Assembly: GCA_943735955.1 (NCBI GenBank)
Contig: OX030967.1
Span: forward strand, 1,038,181 to 1,102,180
DNA length: 64,000 bases
Source: Piscicola geometra
Lineage: Eukaryota; Annelida; Clitellata; Hirudinida; Piscicolidae
Direction of reading: 5' to 3'
Under the pieces are notes generated by a model. That model did not search any database. It was not told where the DNA came from and saw nothing but the letters and a program-made list of their open reading frames with translations. This document shows positions 23,141 through 34,315 of this stretch, one piece after another. The stretch's first letter is position 1. Each line of letters begins with the position of its first letter. The position numbers and the translations under genes were made by a program.

Positions 23141-23418
23141 CGGGGATGGCTTAGTTGGTAGACGTCGGACTTGCAACTTAAAGGTTGCCAGTTTGAATCC
23201 TTGGAAGCAACCGTGAACTATCATATACCTAGTGTATATGATGCGGGGTTTGCGACGTATGCATTGAAAGATGTGTACGTCGTGTGGATTGGCGTCTCTG
23301 GCGCATAAGAACCATGGTTCTCAGAACCATTGTAACATGGCATGCTTCTGTCAGGCTGTGAATAGTATAGACAAAAAAAAAATAAAAAAAAAATAAAAAA
23401 ATAAAAAAAATAAATAAA
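23141..23418 (+). mobile_element. tRNA-derived SINE-1 copy b
   Basis: A box TGGCTTAGTTGG (23147-23158), B box GTTTGAATCC (23191-23200), then the SINE-1 body with CATATACCTAGTGTATATG and the CTGTCAGGCTGTG 3' part. It ends in an (AAATAAA)n-like A-rich tail to about 23418. The anticodon-position TTGCAAC and the cloverleaf-like head suggest a tRNA origin, but the head is too diverged to be a working tRNA gene. Confidence 0.85.
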
Positions 23419-24128
23419 AGCCCCTTACTCTAGTATTTCTAAAAGACATTTGTTTATTGAAGAACATGAAACTATTAAAAAATGTATGGTAGGTATAATG
23501 CCACATTTTGTTGTTGATTGAACAATTGATTAAATATTAGTTTCAGCCTTTGCTCATTGAATAAACGTATTTAAACAGTTTTTTCTTTCATTGAGAACAT
23601 TGTTAATAGATGTAAGGCTGAATTATTTTAATTTTAGACTAAGAGTGCTTCTCAGCCATGTTTTTATCCGCCAACGTAAGCTAAATAGACGCTCTACAGT
23701 ACTGGCAGTGCAAGGTAGAGTGAGAAAAATAGAAAATGCTGGGTGAAATAAAATCTTTTTTTAATACAACTTCATAGATATCTGGAATATCTTTGACAAT
23801 AATTTACGCTTTAAACCATAGTTATTCTTCTCCTTCAATACCTTCCAAAATATATTTTTTTACACTGGTGAATCGTTTTGATTAAACCATTTTTTCCACC
23901 TAGAAAAGAGGGGAGGAGCTGCCTCCCTTGCCCCTTCTGGATACGCCTATGGCTTGTGGTATAGAAACCAGTTATACGTCACTATAAAATTGATCATTAT
24001 TGTGGTTATTCTATTTATTTGATACTTCTGAATTAATGTTCAAATCATCTTTTGTCGTTTTCTTGCTGTTGCAAGCTTATACACTTTCTTACTGATTCGG
24101 AGGATCTCTCGTTAATTTTCAGTGTTTC
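23419..24128. other. AT-rich stretch, no gene
   Basis: The stretch holds the right end of hAT-6 (to 23951) and then plain AT-rich sequence. Confidence 0.5.
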
Positions 24129-24136
24129 GTAGTGAG

Positions 24137-24495
24137 CATGGGCGGGGTTCTTGGGGTTCGGACCCCCCCCCCTTTTTGGGTAGTGAGGTGATACGCCTTA
24201 AGGTGGATCCTCCACTTTTTCAATAAAAACATTTTAAAACTCGTTTGGATACGCGCATAATCGTCAACCATGGCATAAAACAGAATGTTTATAGGCAATA
24301 AGCTGTGAGTATGTGTAGTAATAGTGATTGCTGTCTAAAACCAAACTATTTTTCGCTTACTTAAATAGTAGTATCAAAAAAGTTTTGCAATTTCGAGTGG
24401 GGGGGAAGGGAAGTATTGACCCCAGGGGCCCCACAGAATTGTCTATGCTGGTTAGAACCCCTCCTCCCAATATTTGCAGCAGATTGCCGCCCCGA
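24137..24495. mobile_element. hAT-1-derived MITE, copy 2 (359 bp)
   Basis: It starts CATGGGCGGGGTTC and ends AGATTGCCGCCCCGA, the hAT-1 ends. The identical octamer GTAGTGAG flanks it at 24129-24136 and 24496-24503. Its internal sequence (ATAATCGTCAACCATGGCAT, GTGTAGTAATAGTGATTGC) matches the hAT-1 5' module. It is non-coding. Confidence 0.88.
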
Positions 24496-24503
24496 GTAGT
24501 GAG

Positions 24504-25112
24504 GCAGCCTTTTCAAAGAGCATGAGACACTGTTGCTCTTGAAGTCCATCAGAGACGTGGGTTCTCTGAAGACTTCAGCAGCAGATTGGAGGCGTCGAAG
24601 AGAGGTTTTGGAAATTTAAACATGACGAAAATATTTTCACAACCTAGAAACAGATTTTTCAACTATCAAAAGGGTTGTGAGTCGAAAGATTATAGGACTG
24701 AGCCAGGCAAGCTGCAGGAGAAAATATTCATCAATGAAGAATAAAAAAGTCGGTTTAAATAAAAAAAAACTCACTTCTTCATGATTTATGAATAATATAT
24801 TTTCAAAATAAATTATTATATTTCAATGCTTATTTCTATTCATGTTTTTTTTACTTTTACAAAAACAAAAACAAAAACAACTTAGTAAACAACTGAAAAT
24901 TAAAAAAGAAACTTCAAATACGATGAAGTTTTAAGTTCACTTTATACAATCAAACAATAGCAACAATAACAGCAATAAAGAAACATTAAAAACATTAACT
25001 GAGTACAACATTAACTGAGTACAAAAATCAAGAAGATAAAAAGATAAAACAAAAAAATATTAAAATCAAAGCTACAACAACCAAAGCCAAAATAAATGAA
25101 AAGAAAAGACAA
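24504..25112. other. AT-rich stretch upstream of a candidate gene
   Basis: No coding frame stands out. It is A/AAC-rich near 24860-25110. It may hold the promoter of the gene that follows, but no specific element was seen. Confidence 0.4.
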
Positions 25113-27175
25113 ATGATTAAATTTGAAAAACAAAAAATAAATTTTTTTGATACTATTAACAATACAGCTATCACTACCCACAAAAGCACAACTAACAGTA
25201 CTAACAATAATGACAATGATTATTTCTGCTATGGTGTCCCTCATCCACCTAATCACCTCCCTTACGAAGGTTTTCTTCTACTTCCTGCTAGTTCCCAAAG
25301 ATTACAACATCAAGAAATGTACGATGATCTTCCATGGCAGCAAGCACACATTCATCAACCTCTTCCAATTCAGTGCCCTTCATTCCGCGCCAGCTCCCTG
25401 AATGAAATGTTCCAAAACGATGCCTCAAACTCGTCAGGTTTTCAAACATTTGGTTCTCAGGGTGGTGTAAATAGTGGAGGAGTTGTAAAGACAAACGGCA
25501 AGTTTTATGAATTGGATAATGAAAACTCTTTAAACGTGAGCAATGAAACAATTTCAAACCGACATGTAAACAACGGATTAGTTTACAGCCAAAAAGAACA
25601 TGATGATGATGATGATGATGATGATGTAGATGATGATGGTGGCTTTGATTATGATGTTTTAAGTGAAAGGGGTGATGATGACTCTGATGAAGATGAGGAT
25701 GTCACACTCATTAATGGTTTGAGAAGTAATCGAGAAAGGGAGCATGATTACTTTAATAATGATGGGTTTGTTAGTTGTCAAGGTTTTTACTACGACAATG
25801 ACAATGACAAAGACGAAGAAATCGATGAAGATTACGATGATGAAGTATATAATGATGATGTTTATGATGATGATGTTTATGATGATGATGTTTATGATGA
25901 TGATGTTTATGATGATGATGCTAAAGACGACGACGAGAATGATGATGTTGATGATGATGCTGATGATGACGCAAGCTTCTTGAGTTGTTTCCAGCGGTGT
26001 AACAGCAGCATGAACAACGCCTCAGGCGGAAGAAGGAAAGAATTCGCCAGCAAGCATTTTAGATATACCAGAGGGAGAAATCAAGGATTAAGAAGTGGGT
26101 GTGGTGAAGATCACAACGATGATGGGGGCAGTTATGTCGGAAATGAGGGTGACCACATGCTGAGTGGATACGGAGCTGGCAGTTGCGCTGGTGTTAGTGC
26201 TGCCATCAACTGTGAGAGATTAAACAATTTAGTGGGTAGTAGTTGTGGTTTAAGCTCAACATTTCCAAGCTATTCCTGCACTGAACCTTTCCATCAACTG
26301 GAACAACTGCCACTACAATATCACAGCAACCATCACAACAGCCACTCTACTAACCACCACAACAATCACTTCAACGACCAACAAAACAACTACACAAAAA
26401 ATATAACTAACAGAACAAATGAAATTTCCATGAAACATGACAAAACTAAGTCATTTGACGACTATTTAAATGATTTGTCTGCTAACCAGAGAAGTAGCAA
26501 TGCTGACGGTGGCTTGAACGCTGGGGCTGGGAGTTGGAGTGTGGGTGATAAGAGAAGCTTGGTGGATTCAAAAAGAAAAAATAGTAAAGTGAGATTCGGT
26601 AATGTTGAAATGGTGGATAACGTTGTCAGGGAAGGTGGTGCTGGTAGAGATAGCGATGGGGGTAGAGAAGTTGGGAGTGGTAGAAGAAGTGGGGGTAGTA
26701 GAGAAAGTGGTGGTGGTTATGTTAGAAAAAGAAATGACAACTATAATTTGAAAAATAATTATGATGATACTGGAAGAAAGAATCGAAAAATGTTCAAAGT
26801 TGAAGAATATGATATTAATGGTGGTAGTGGTACAGGTAATGCTGTAAGAAGTGGAAGTAGAACTAAAGCAAAAAGGCTCAATGATTATGACGTTTTTTAT
26901 AAAGACTTCGAGGCTGGTTGTGATAGAAGTAGACGAATGGAAAATAGAGGGAAAAAAAGGGTCAATAGTATGAACGGGGGTAGAAGATTAGGTAGTAATG
27001 GCAAGGATAGCAGAAACAGTGGCCATTTAGTAAGTGCATTGAAAGTCGGAAATAGAGGAGAGAACTGGGGGTATGGGGATCATCCACACTACTCCTTGCA
27101 CCAAGAACCAGCACCCATCTTCCAGAAACACCAACAAGAGTACTCTGACATCCAGGGTCGCATGGTGGGTGGGTG
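25113..27175 (+). CDS. Low-complexity gene, exon 1
   Basis: The frame stays open for 690 codons despite AT-rich surroundings. It begins N/T-rich, passes [15 protein letters not shown], then a D-rich block (25600-25970) with five 15-bp units encoding VYDDD. It ends in a G/S/R/K-rich block and [15 protein letters not shown], after which GGTGGGTGGGTGG offers several donors; the phase-1 or phase-2 choice fits exon 2. The ATG at 25113 is only the first Met in the frame. Confidence 0.5.
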
Positions 27176-30100
27176 GGTGGATTAGTAAAATGCTGTTGCT
27201 CATCACGATCTTATTTTCATTTTTTTTGACGACAGCAGGTTTGAGTATTCTGAAAAAAGTCTGTTTGATTACTCCCTATATTGATTTCTCTTTTTGCGGC
27301 TCTTGCCATCTAAAAAATTGGTTCCAGGTTCTTTAGATTTCGTTAAACCACTTTTTTAGTATATTTTTCGGCTTTTTTGCTTGATAGATCTTTTTTCATT
27401 TGGCAGTGTCGTACTTTGATAGTGAAAACATTTGAAGGCTAGGAAGAACTAGGAATTATTGTCCGTTCAAGCATGGAAGACTGTCTTCCAAAGACAATAC
27501 ATTGATACTTTTTAAATCTTGAATAAGACAAATTTTTTAAAAACTTTAGAATTTTTTCAATGATAAAATACCAATGTATTTGGGAAAATTTAATTTCAGA
27601 ATATCTTATTTTTCTAACAACCTATTTCAAATTTGAACAAATTTTTATAAAAAAGTTTTAAAAAAGATTTTAACAGTTTTTTAAAGAAATTGATACCAAT
27701 TATTAATTTTTACACTAAAAATCTAAAATAATTATTTCTAAATTCACAAACACATCGATATTTTATACCTGAAAATGTTAAATTTCAAATACTATTATTC
27801 TATCCATCAAAGGGACCTAGCAGCTTCAATCGAAAAGCCTTCTTCAAAAAAATACTTAAAAGGTGTTTTTACTTATAAAAATTAGAATTTAAGATAAATA
27901 TCTACATATATATTTTTCATTTTAGTAGAAATGTTCTCATTGGCAGTGTTAATATTGAGATTATTGACATTTCGATAACTTGAACACAATCGAAGGTTTT
28001 TAGAGTACGACAAGGAGTTCGAAAGGAAGGGCTCCTTCATTCGCTACCTGCCTCAGCCACCCAGGTCTTTCGATGAAAATAAAACATCAAAAATTTAGGA
28101 GCCAAATAAACCTTAGCATGGAGAATTCGTCTATCGGTAGTTGAATAATGAAATTATTCTCCACCACCTTCTTCTTCATCAAATCATTGACTCAATTCAC
28201 CAACAGAAGCCAAAAAAAATTTGGAGACATGAGTTTCAGCGGACAACAGCCCACCATTCTGCCCGCTACTACCCTCTTGAACACCCACTATAACACGCAC
28301 GTCCCTCCACCACCCTCCCATGAGCTTATACCACTCCGCCCATTCACCTATGACCAAACCCCGAATTCATATTCAGAAGTTTCAATCTACCCACCCTCTC
28401 TACCCCCCATGCACCACCCACCTATTTTTCCTCCTCCAGCTAGTTTGTTAAATGCACACCTCCAGCAAGATAGGCATCATCAGCCACACTATCAGCCATT
28501 CAACCCCCCGTACAACTACCAGTACAAACAGAAGCCCGAACAATACAACCCATTCGACTTCTCCAACCACTCCTTGAGCACCGAAACAACATCCGCGACT
28601 ACTGCAGCCACCAGCACCAACGTAGACACCACTGTAGCCACCACTGACACCACCATTGCTGACACAGGCAGTACTTCGTGTATTAACACGTGTAGCAATA
28701 CAGGTACTCCATGAAATAATATATATACAATTAGAGACCGATCGAATTATGTTGCTACCAAAACCTGTGCGTAACAAACACATACTTCCAGAACAAAGCA
28801 TGTCACAAAGTGTCCTGGAAACATCCAAGATCAAATCATTGGCATCAACTGGACTTGATCATCACCAGGCACAACTCGTTGAACAACGTCCGCAGCACCA
28901 GAGCTTACCATAGCGCCGATTGCGATACAGACCACTCTCTGATCGCGTCAAAGATAAAGTTGCGCCCCAAGAGGCTCTACCTCTCTAAGAAGAAATGCCA
29001 GCCGAAAATCAACATCTATCAGACCACCCATAAGGCCAAGAACGAGGAGTTCATAGATCGGCTGGGGGAGCTGCAACACTGCGACCAAGAGCCTAATACG
29101 GAAGTCAGATAAAACTTGCTTCGGAATACCATCTTCAGAACTGCTTTACTCACGTATGGTAAAAAGGAACACAAGAACACCGATTGGTTCGAAGCGAATG
29201 CGGCAGATCTCGAGCCTGTTATTGACGCCAAGAGAAAGGCATTGATCGAATACAAACGCGACCCGAATTAGTCCACCTTCGAAGAGTTGAAAGCTGTCCG
29301 ATGAAAGGCCCAGCAGACGGCTCGACCCTGCGCAAAGGACTTTTGGCTTTAACTGGCGAATAGCATTCAACAAGCGTCAGACGCTGGCAACGTAAGGAAC
29401 ATGTATGAAGGCATCAAAAAAGCAACAGGCAAGTCAGCAAAGAAGACTGCACCCTTAAAGTCCAAATCAGGAGAGACCATCACAGACAAAGACAAGCAAA
29501 TGGAAGGTGGGTCGAACACTATCTGGAACTTTATTCCAAAGAAAACTCTGTGACTCAGATAGCACTGGACGCTATTGAAGACTTGCCAGTCTTGGAAGAG
29601 CTGGATGTCGAGCCGACCATGGACGAACTCAGCAAAGCTATTAATGCCTTAAAGAGTGGAAAAGCACCAGGAGACGATGGCATCTCACTAGAAATAATCA
29701 AATACGGTAAAGCGTCTCTACTAGAACCACTTCACAAGCTCCTTTGCCTATGTTGGAGAGAAGGTAGAGTTTCACAGGACATGCGCAATGCCAAGATTGT
29801 CACCCTATATAGGAACAAGGGTGACCGCAGCGACTGCAACAAATACAGGGGCATCTCACTGCTTAGCTTCGTGGGTAAAGCTTTCGCACGCGTTGTCCTC
29901 AACCGTCTCCAAGTCCTAGCAAGTCGTGTGTATCCTGAATCGCAATGCGGCTTCAGATCAGAAAGATCCACAGTCGACATGATCTTCTCCGTGCGTCAGC
30001 TCCAGGAAAAGTGCAAAGAGCAGCGGATGCCGTTGTATATCGCATTTATCGACCTAACTAAGGTATTCGACCTTGTAAGCAGGAACGGCCTGTTTCGGCT

Positions 30101-33100
30101 ACTCAAGAAGATCGGCTGTCCAACTCGGCTGCTCAACATTACAATTTCTTATCACGAAAACACGCAAGGTGTGATCAGCTACGATGGAGAGACTTCAGAA
30201 TCTTTCATAATCAAGAGTGGGGTCAAACAGGGTTGTGTGCTAGCGCCTACATTATTTGGTATCTTCTTCTCGATGCTGTTGAACTTTGCATTTTGTGAGT
30301 CTGCCAAAGGTGTCTATTTACACACCAGAATTGATGGGAAACTGCTGAACATGGCACGCCTAAGAGCAAAGACAAAAATTCGCACTGTCCTCATCAGAGA
30401 CATGCTGTTCGCTGATGATGCGGCTCTGGTGTCACACACGGAGGAACACCTTCAGCAGCTGATGAATCGCTTTGCTCAGGCTTGCAGGGAATTCGGTCTG
30501 ACCATCAGTATCAAAAAAACCAACATCATGGGTCAAGACATCCCTGTTCCACCCTCAATCACAATCGACAATCAGGTGCTGGAGGCCACTGACAAGTTCA
30601 CATACTTGGGCTCCGTCATTACTAGCAGCCTATCCCTCGACATCGAGATTGATAAGAGACTCACCAAAGCAGCCAGCGTCATGGCCAGATTGAGCAAACG
30701 TGTATGGACCAACAACCAACTGACACTGAATACCAAGCTCAAAGTGTACCAGGCATGCGTTCTCACCACTCTGTTGTATGACAGCGAAACCTGGACCACC
30801 TATGCCAGGCAAGAAGATCGTCTCGAAAGCTTTCATTTTCGCTGTCTCCGACGCATCCTTGGCATAACATGGCAAGACAAAGTCACCAACACAGCCGTAC
30901 TCAATCAAGCCAACTCACTCAGCATACACCTCCTTCTATGCCAAAGACGTCTACGCTGGCTGGGTCACGTGCGTCAAATGAAAGAAGGTCGCATACCCAA
31001 GGACATCCTCTATGGCGAGCTGGCTACAGGACACCTTCCAGTTGGTTGCCCGCAACTACGCTTCAAAGACGTCTGCAAACGCGACCTCAAACTTACGGGT
31101 ATCGACCCTGGCAGATGGGAAGAGCTAGCCGATGACCGAAGGGACTGGCGCCAGACTGTCCACAAAAGCATCAAGAAGGGCGAGGAAGAGCGCAGGCAAC
31201 ATCTGGAATCCCGAAGGCAAAGAAGAAAAATGAGGCAGCAGAATCAGGCTCTCGATCCTCCATCCGACTTCACCTGCAGCCGCTGCAGCAGAGACTGTCG
31301 ATCCAGGATCGGTCTGCTGAGCCACTCTAGAAGCTGCCGTCAAAGAACACATCAAAGCGCTATCATCATCTCACGAGATGGATGAATGCCAACAACAAAA
31401 TAATAATAAAATAGTCATCGTTAAATACTATTTTTTTGTTTTTAATAAAAGTTGGGAAAAATTTCGGTTTCGGCCGAAAATCTGATCACAACTTCGGTTT
31501 ATTTTTGTTTTCGGCCAAAAATGGAATTTCAATTTCGGCCTAATTTCGGTTTCGGCCTAATTAAAAATAACAGTTTCGGTCGGTCTCTATATACAATGTC
31601 TATATATGTATTATGTATATATAGTAGAGGTCAGAAATTGACGATTTTTCATTACCCGTTCCGTCCCGTTCCCGAATTTTATTCCCGTCCCGTTTCCGCA
31701 ACTCGGTTTCCGGTCCTGACCCATTCCCCAAACTTTTTGACCCAGTTCCGACCCGTTCCCGAAACTTTTTTGTTTTTTTATTTATTTCTACTGCCGTTTT
31801 CACTGGTCCCAAACTTGCTAATCCTAAAATTTATTAAACTTTATCATTTGAAAGTTAGAGAATATTTCTTTTTAAAAATAAAAAAACACAATTTGAATTT
31901 ATAATTTTATTGAGATGATAGTATTAAAATTAGTCATTGTTCTTAAATAATTCAATCAAGTCTTTATTGCATTTAAACGGGTTAAACCGTCAAGAGTTTT
32001 AGCTTTCAAATTAGATGATTTTGGGTTTGAAGTTAAACGAACACATGTTGGAATATTTTGTTCACATGGAATAGAACTTGCAGGTATACTTAAAAAAATT
32101 TTGGCTACTTCTTGTAGTATTGGAAAATTGTTCATTTTACTCCAATAAAAAAGAACATCTTTATAATCTTCAATTTTGGTGGGACGTAATTGTGAATATT
32201 TGTACAATTCATCCTCTTCTTAATTTTAATCATCGTTCATTATTATTAATTCATCAACAATGTTAAAAACATTTTTTTAAACAATATTCTTATTCTCAAC
32301 AACTGCAAAATAAAATCATTCTTATAATTTGAGCGTATAAAAATTTTATTATAATTATTACGTATTAAAACAATCATAATAGGTCTTAATAACCATCATT
32401 TGTTTTTTCTCAACGGCACTGCAGCTTGGTCTGGCTGTACAAAATGGAATTAAATGTTCTTTAAAAAAAGACTTGATATTTATTTCTTTTATATCCCAAA
32501 CTCATATATTATTATTCTTCTATACTGGATGCAGTATTGGGGATGCAACAGACATGCTGCCATATGAATAAGATCAATGGGCATATTTTCTTTTGTTGAA
32601 ATGAACAACTGAGCAATCAACAGGAATTTAATAATTTAAATTCAAAGTATTAGTTTAGGAAATAAAACGAATTCATCTGACAAGTTTTCACCATCACTCA
32701 TTTGTTCTAATTTCCTTAATATTTGGACTCGCCATAACAACTTCAAATGTAATGTTGAAGACTTTGACATTGACAATGCAATGGTGGCATCGTTATACAT
32801 TTCTATTGCATTTAATACTTATTTTAAGTACAGAGTATTGATGAAATAGAGATTTCCATACTTAGAGGTTTGCTGAAAAATAATTGTTAAAGAATCCAAT
32901 CCCAATAACTTTTATTTCCGTTTTTCCAGTTTCCTTTTATGCTTTAAACTAACTGAAAACAGTTTCATAAAAATATAATATTATTTACACGGGGCTCAAA
33001 ATTTCATAATTTAACTATGTCTTCAGTAAGACAATTTCAGTAATCAAAGTTTTAAACCAGGTGATATAACAGGTGGTAATAGCGCTGTCATCGGCACACT

Positions 33101-34315
33101 AGTCCCGGCTGTTGACCAGAAGACAGGTGTTCTTCTTTTGTCTGATTATTTTCAGATTTAAATTCATTTAAATAGTCTTTGAATCACAGTTTATAGAGTT
33201 TCAGTTAGCAGTCTTTTTTTCGACTACTCTTCCACCCATACATCCGTCTATCACTCCATCCATTCATCCTTAAATGCATATTTACATCCATGATTCTATC
33301 CATGCATCCATCCATGCATCCATCCATGCATCCATCCATGCATCCATGCATCCATTCATGCATCCATCCATGCATACATCCATACATCCATGCATCCATC
33401 CATCCACGCATGCATCCATGCATGCATCCATGCATCCATCCATGCATGCATCCATGCATGCATCCATGCATCCATCCATGCATCCATCATGCATCCATCC
33501 ATGCATCCATCCATGCATCCATCCATGCATCCATCCATGCATCCATCCATGCATCCATGCATCCATCCATGCATCCATCCATGCATCCATGCATCCATCC
33601 ATCCATCCATGCATCCATCCATGCATCCATCCATGCATCCATCCATGCATCCATCCATGCATCCATCCATGCATCCATCCATGCATCCATACATGCATCC
33701 ATACATGCATCCATCCATGCATCCATCCATGCATCCATGCAACCATCCATCCACGCATCAGGCATCACATACATGGTGGATCCTCGCAAAATGAATGTTC
33801 AATACATCATCAGAAACCCAACCATTGAAAGTGTGTCATCATCATCATCCTCTTCTTTACTTATCATTATCATTACCAATTTAACTGTTAAACAATATTA
33901 TCACCATCGTTATCATGTTACTCAAAAGAATGATTTGTATGATGCTGAATTTATAAATATGTTTAGTTTTTAAAAATTCCATTAAAAACATATAATAAAT
34001 AGTAATCTATCGAAAAAATCTATGAATTAAAAAGTTTAATTGCAAAATTCAATCAAAATAAATTTCCTCTCGTTCTTTTCACCATCATCATCATCACCAC
34101 CAGGCGACAGCACAGGCACGATAACAACAACAACCTCCTACGACGACTCCAACTACAACAACTTCAACAACAACTTCAACAACAACTTCAACAACAACTT
34201 CAACAACAACTTCAACAACAACTTCAACAACAACGTCATCATCATGACTCAACGAACTTACAATGATGATGAAGACGATGATGATATTGATGAGTCAACA
34301 GCCTTAAAATTATGA
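25113..34315 (+). CDS. Candidate gene for a long low-complexity protein, 4 exons
   Basis: Four plus-strand exons connect with matching phases: 25113-27175 (or a nearby GGTGGG donor), 27996-28064, 28207-28703 and 34104-34315 (stop TGA). The product would be about 940 residues and almost wholly disordered. It has an acidic D/Y/V region with VYDDD repeats, a basic G/S/R region, a P/H/Y/Q-rich region, a T/S-rich run and an NNNF repeat region with a final acidic patch. The one compact-looking part is [20 protein letters not shown] in exon 2. No domain was recognised. The T/S-rich run continues smoothly across the third junction, which supports the model. The true start is unsure. It could also be the 5' part of the P5B ATPase gene next door, but no good donor joins 34104-34315 to that gene's exon in phase. 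Confidence 0.5.
25845..25920 (+). repeat. In-frame 15-bp tandem repeat (VYDDD)
   Basis: GATGATGATGTTTAT is repeated about five times without a frame shift inside the acidic block of exon 1. Confidence 0.9.
27186..27995. other. Intron 1 of the low-complexity gene, AT-rich
   Basis: No repeat family or coding sequence was recognised. Confidence 0.4.
27996..28064 (+). CDS. Low-complexity gene, exon 2
   Basis: The acceptor is at TCGAAG|G (27995) or, better pyrimidine context, TTTTTAG|AG (28003). The donor is CCCAG|GTCTTT. The frame reads [19 protein letters not shown], non-repetitive and charged. Its end (phase 2) joins exon 3 as an Arg codon. Confidence 0.45.
28207..28703 (+). CDS. Low-complexity gene, exon 3
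   Basis: The acceptor is CACCAACAG|A and the donor ACAG|GTACTC. It encodes a P/H/Y/Q-rich segment ([31 protein letters not shown]) and then a T/S/A run. It is GC-richer than its flanks, as real exons here are. Confidence 0.5.
28790..31387 (+). mobile_element. LINE-D: 5'-truncated LINE inside hAT-4
   Basis: The endonuclease C-terminus is still readable near 28810-28975 ([31 protein letters not shown]). It is followed by a decayed linker and the long RT frame at 29550. A poor (AAT)n tail follows the stop near 31387. The element carries frame breaks before 29550, so it is unlikely to move on its own. Confidence 0.8.
29550..31385 (+). CDS. LINE-D reverse transcriptase with C-terminal zinc finger
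   Basis: An open frame of 611 codons. RT motifs in order: [55 protein letters not shown] (usually KAFD), [14 protein letters not shown] and [11 protein letters not shown] (catalytic Asp pair at 30414-30419), then the thumb with KFTYLGS. The C-terminus has C-x2-C…H-x4-C ([19 protein letters not shown]), presumably a nucleic-acid-binding finger. It is the same type as LINE-E, which has a C2H2 version. The frame has survived without stops, but the upstream endonuclease is broken. The N-terminal Met is just the first in frame. Confidence 0.88.
   Translation: MTQIALDAIEDLPVLEELDVEPTMDELSKAINALKSGKAPGDDGISLEIIKYGKASLLEPLHKLLCLCWREGRVSQDMRNAKIVTLYRNKGDRSDCNKYRGISLLSFVGKAFARVVLNRLQVLASRVYPESQCGFRSERSTVDMIFSVRQLQEKCKEQRMPLYIAFIDLTKVFDLVSRNGLFRLLKKIGCPTRLLNITISYHENTQGVISYDGETSESFIIKSGVKQGCVLAPTLFGIFFSMLLNFAFCESAKGVYLHTRIDGKLLNMARLRAKTKIRTVLIRDMLFADDAALVSHTEEHLQQLMNRFAQACREFGLTISIKKTNIMGQDIPVPPSITIDNQVLEATDKFTYLGSVITSSLSLDIEIDKRLTKAASVMARLSKRVWTNNQLTLNTKLKVYQACVLTTLLYDSETWTTYARQEDRLESFHFRCLRRILGITWQDKVTNTAVLNQANSLSIHLLLCQRRLRWLGHVRQMKEGRIPKDILYGELATGHLPVGCPQLRFKDVCKRDLKLTGIDPGRWEELADDRRDWRQTVHKSIKKGEEERRQHLESRRQRRKMRQQNQALDPPSDFTCSRCSRDCRSRIGLLSHSRSCRQRTHQSAIIISRDG
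31625..32935 (-). mobile_element. hAT-2 element copy C, right end lost
   Basis: It starts TAGAGGTCAGAAATTGACG with the usual TCCCGTTCCCG iterons. It keeps the dimerisation frame ([16 protein letters not shown], 32060-32110) and the HMAAYL region near 32555. It fades out near 32935 without the right terminal repeat. It begins only 28 bases after the right flank of hAT-4. Confidence 0.75.
32936..33239. other. Intron sequence, nothing recognised
   Basis: AT-rich, with no repeat family match inside the window. Confidence 0.4.
33240..33765. repeat. (ATCC/ATGC)n tetranucleotide array
   Basis: Mostly a 12-bp higher-order unit ATCCATCCATGC, imperfect at both ends. All six frames stay open because of the repeat; none is a gene. 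Confidence 0.95.
34104..34315 (+). CDS. Low-complexity gene, exon 4 (last)
   Basis: The acceptor is CACCACCAG|GC. Two first bases complete a Gly codon with exon 3, giving SNT-G-DSTGT. The middle is a 12-bp tandem repeat (34150-34230) encoding FNNN units, and the end is an acidic patch [16 protein letters not shown] followed by TGA. AATAAA occurs at about 34730. Confidence 0.45.

Larger units (their letters stand above)
19159..23951. mobile_element. hAT-6: candidate 4.8-kb transposon with CAT..GCGTATCCAG ends
   Basis: The left end CATGTGCGTATCCAG and the right end CTGGATACGCCTATG form 15-base inverted repeats with 13 matches, and begin with CA as hAT ends do. The flanks ATTTGTGG (19151-19158) and GCTTGTGG (23952-23959) agree at 6 of 8. 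The interval holds a foldback palindrome, broken unknown ORFs, a nested hAT-5 and a nested SINE-1. The ends could instead belong to two separate MITEs; then the interval would not be one element. Confidence 0.45.
28732..31589. mobile_element. hAT-4 element split by LINE-D
   Basis: The ends TAGAGACCGATCGAA and TTCGGTCGGTCTCTA are inverted repeats (one mismatch in 15). They are flanked by the exact octamer TATACAAT at 28724-28731 and 31590-31597. The right arm (31440-31589) is lined with TTTCGGTTTCGGCC iterons. Only short arms remain, because LINE-D occupies most of the interval. Confidence 0.85.

Noticed and set aside
23141..23215. tRNA gene (also at 1371, 52182 minus and 60288)
   Set aside because: A and B boxes are present, but acceptor stems do not pair well and each is followed by a conserved SINE body and an A-rich or ATT tail.
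25147..25401. Alternative hydrophobic frame overlapping the start of the low-complexity gene
   Set aside because: It ends quickly, while the main frame stays open for 690 codons and links to downstream exons.
28448..28834. Minus-strand hydrophobic frame opposite exon 3 of the low-complexity gene
   Set aside because: It is the complement of the P/T-rich exon. No splice sites or family match support it, and it runs across the hAT-4 boundary.
33205..33973. HASIHPCI-type and [12 protein letters not shown] frames
   Set aside because: They are translations of the ATCC/ATGC array on both strands.
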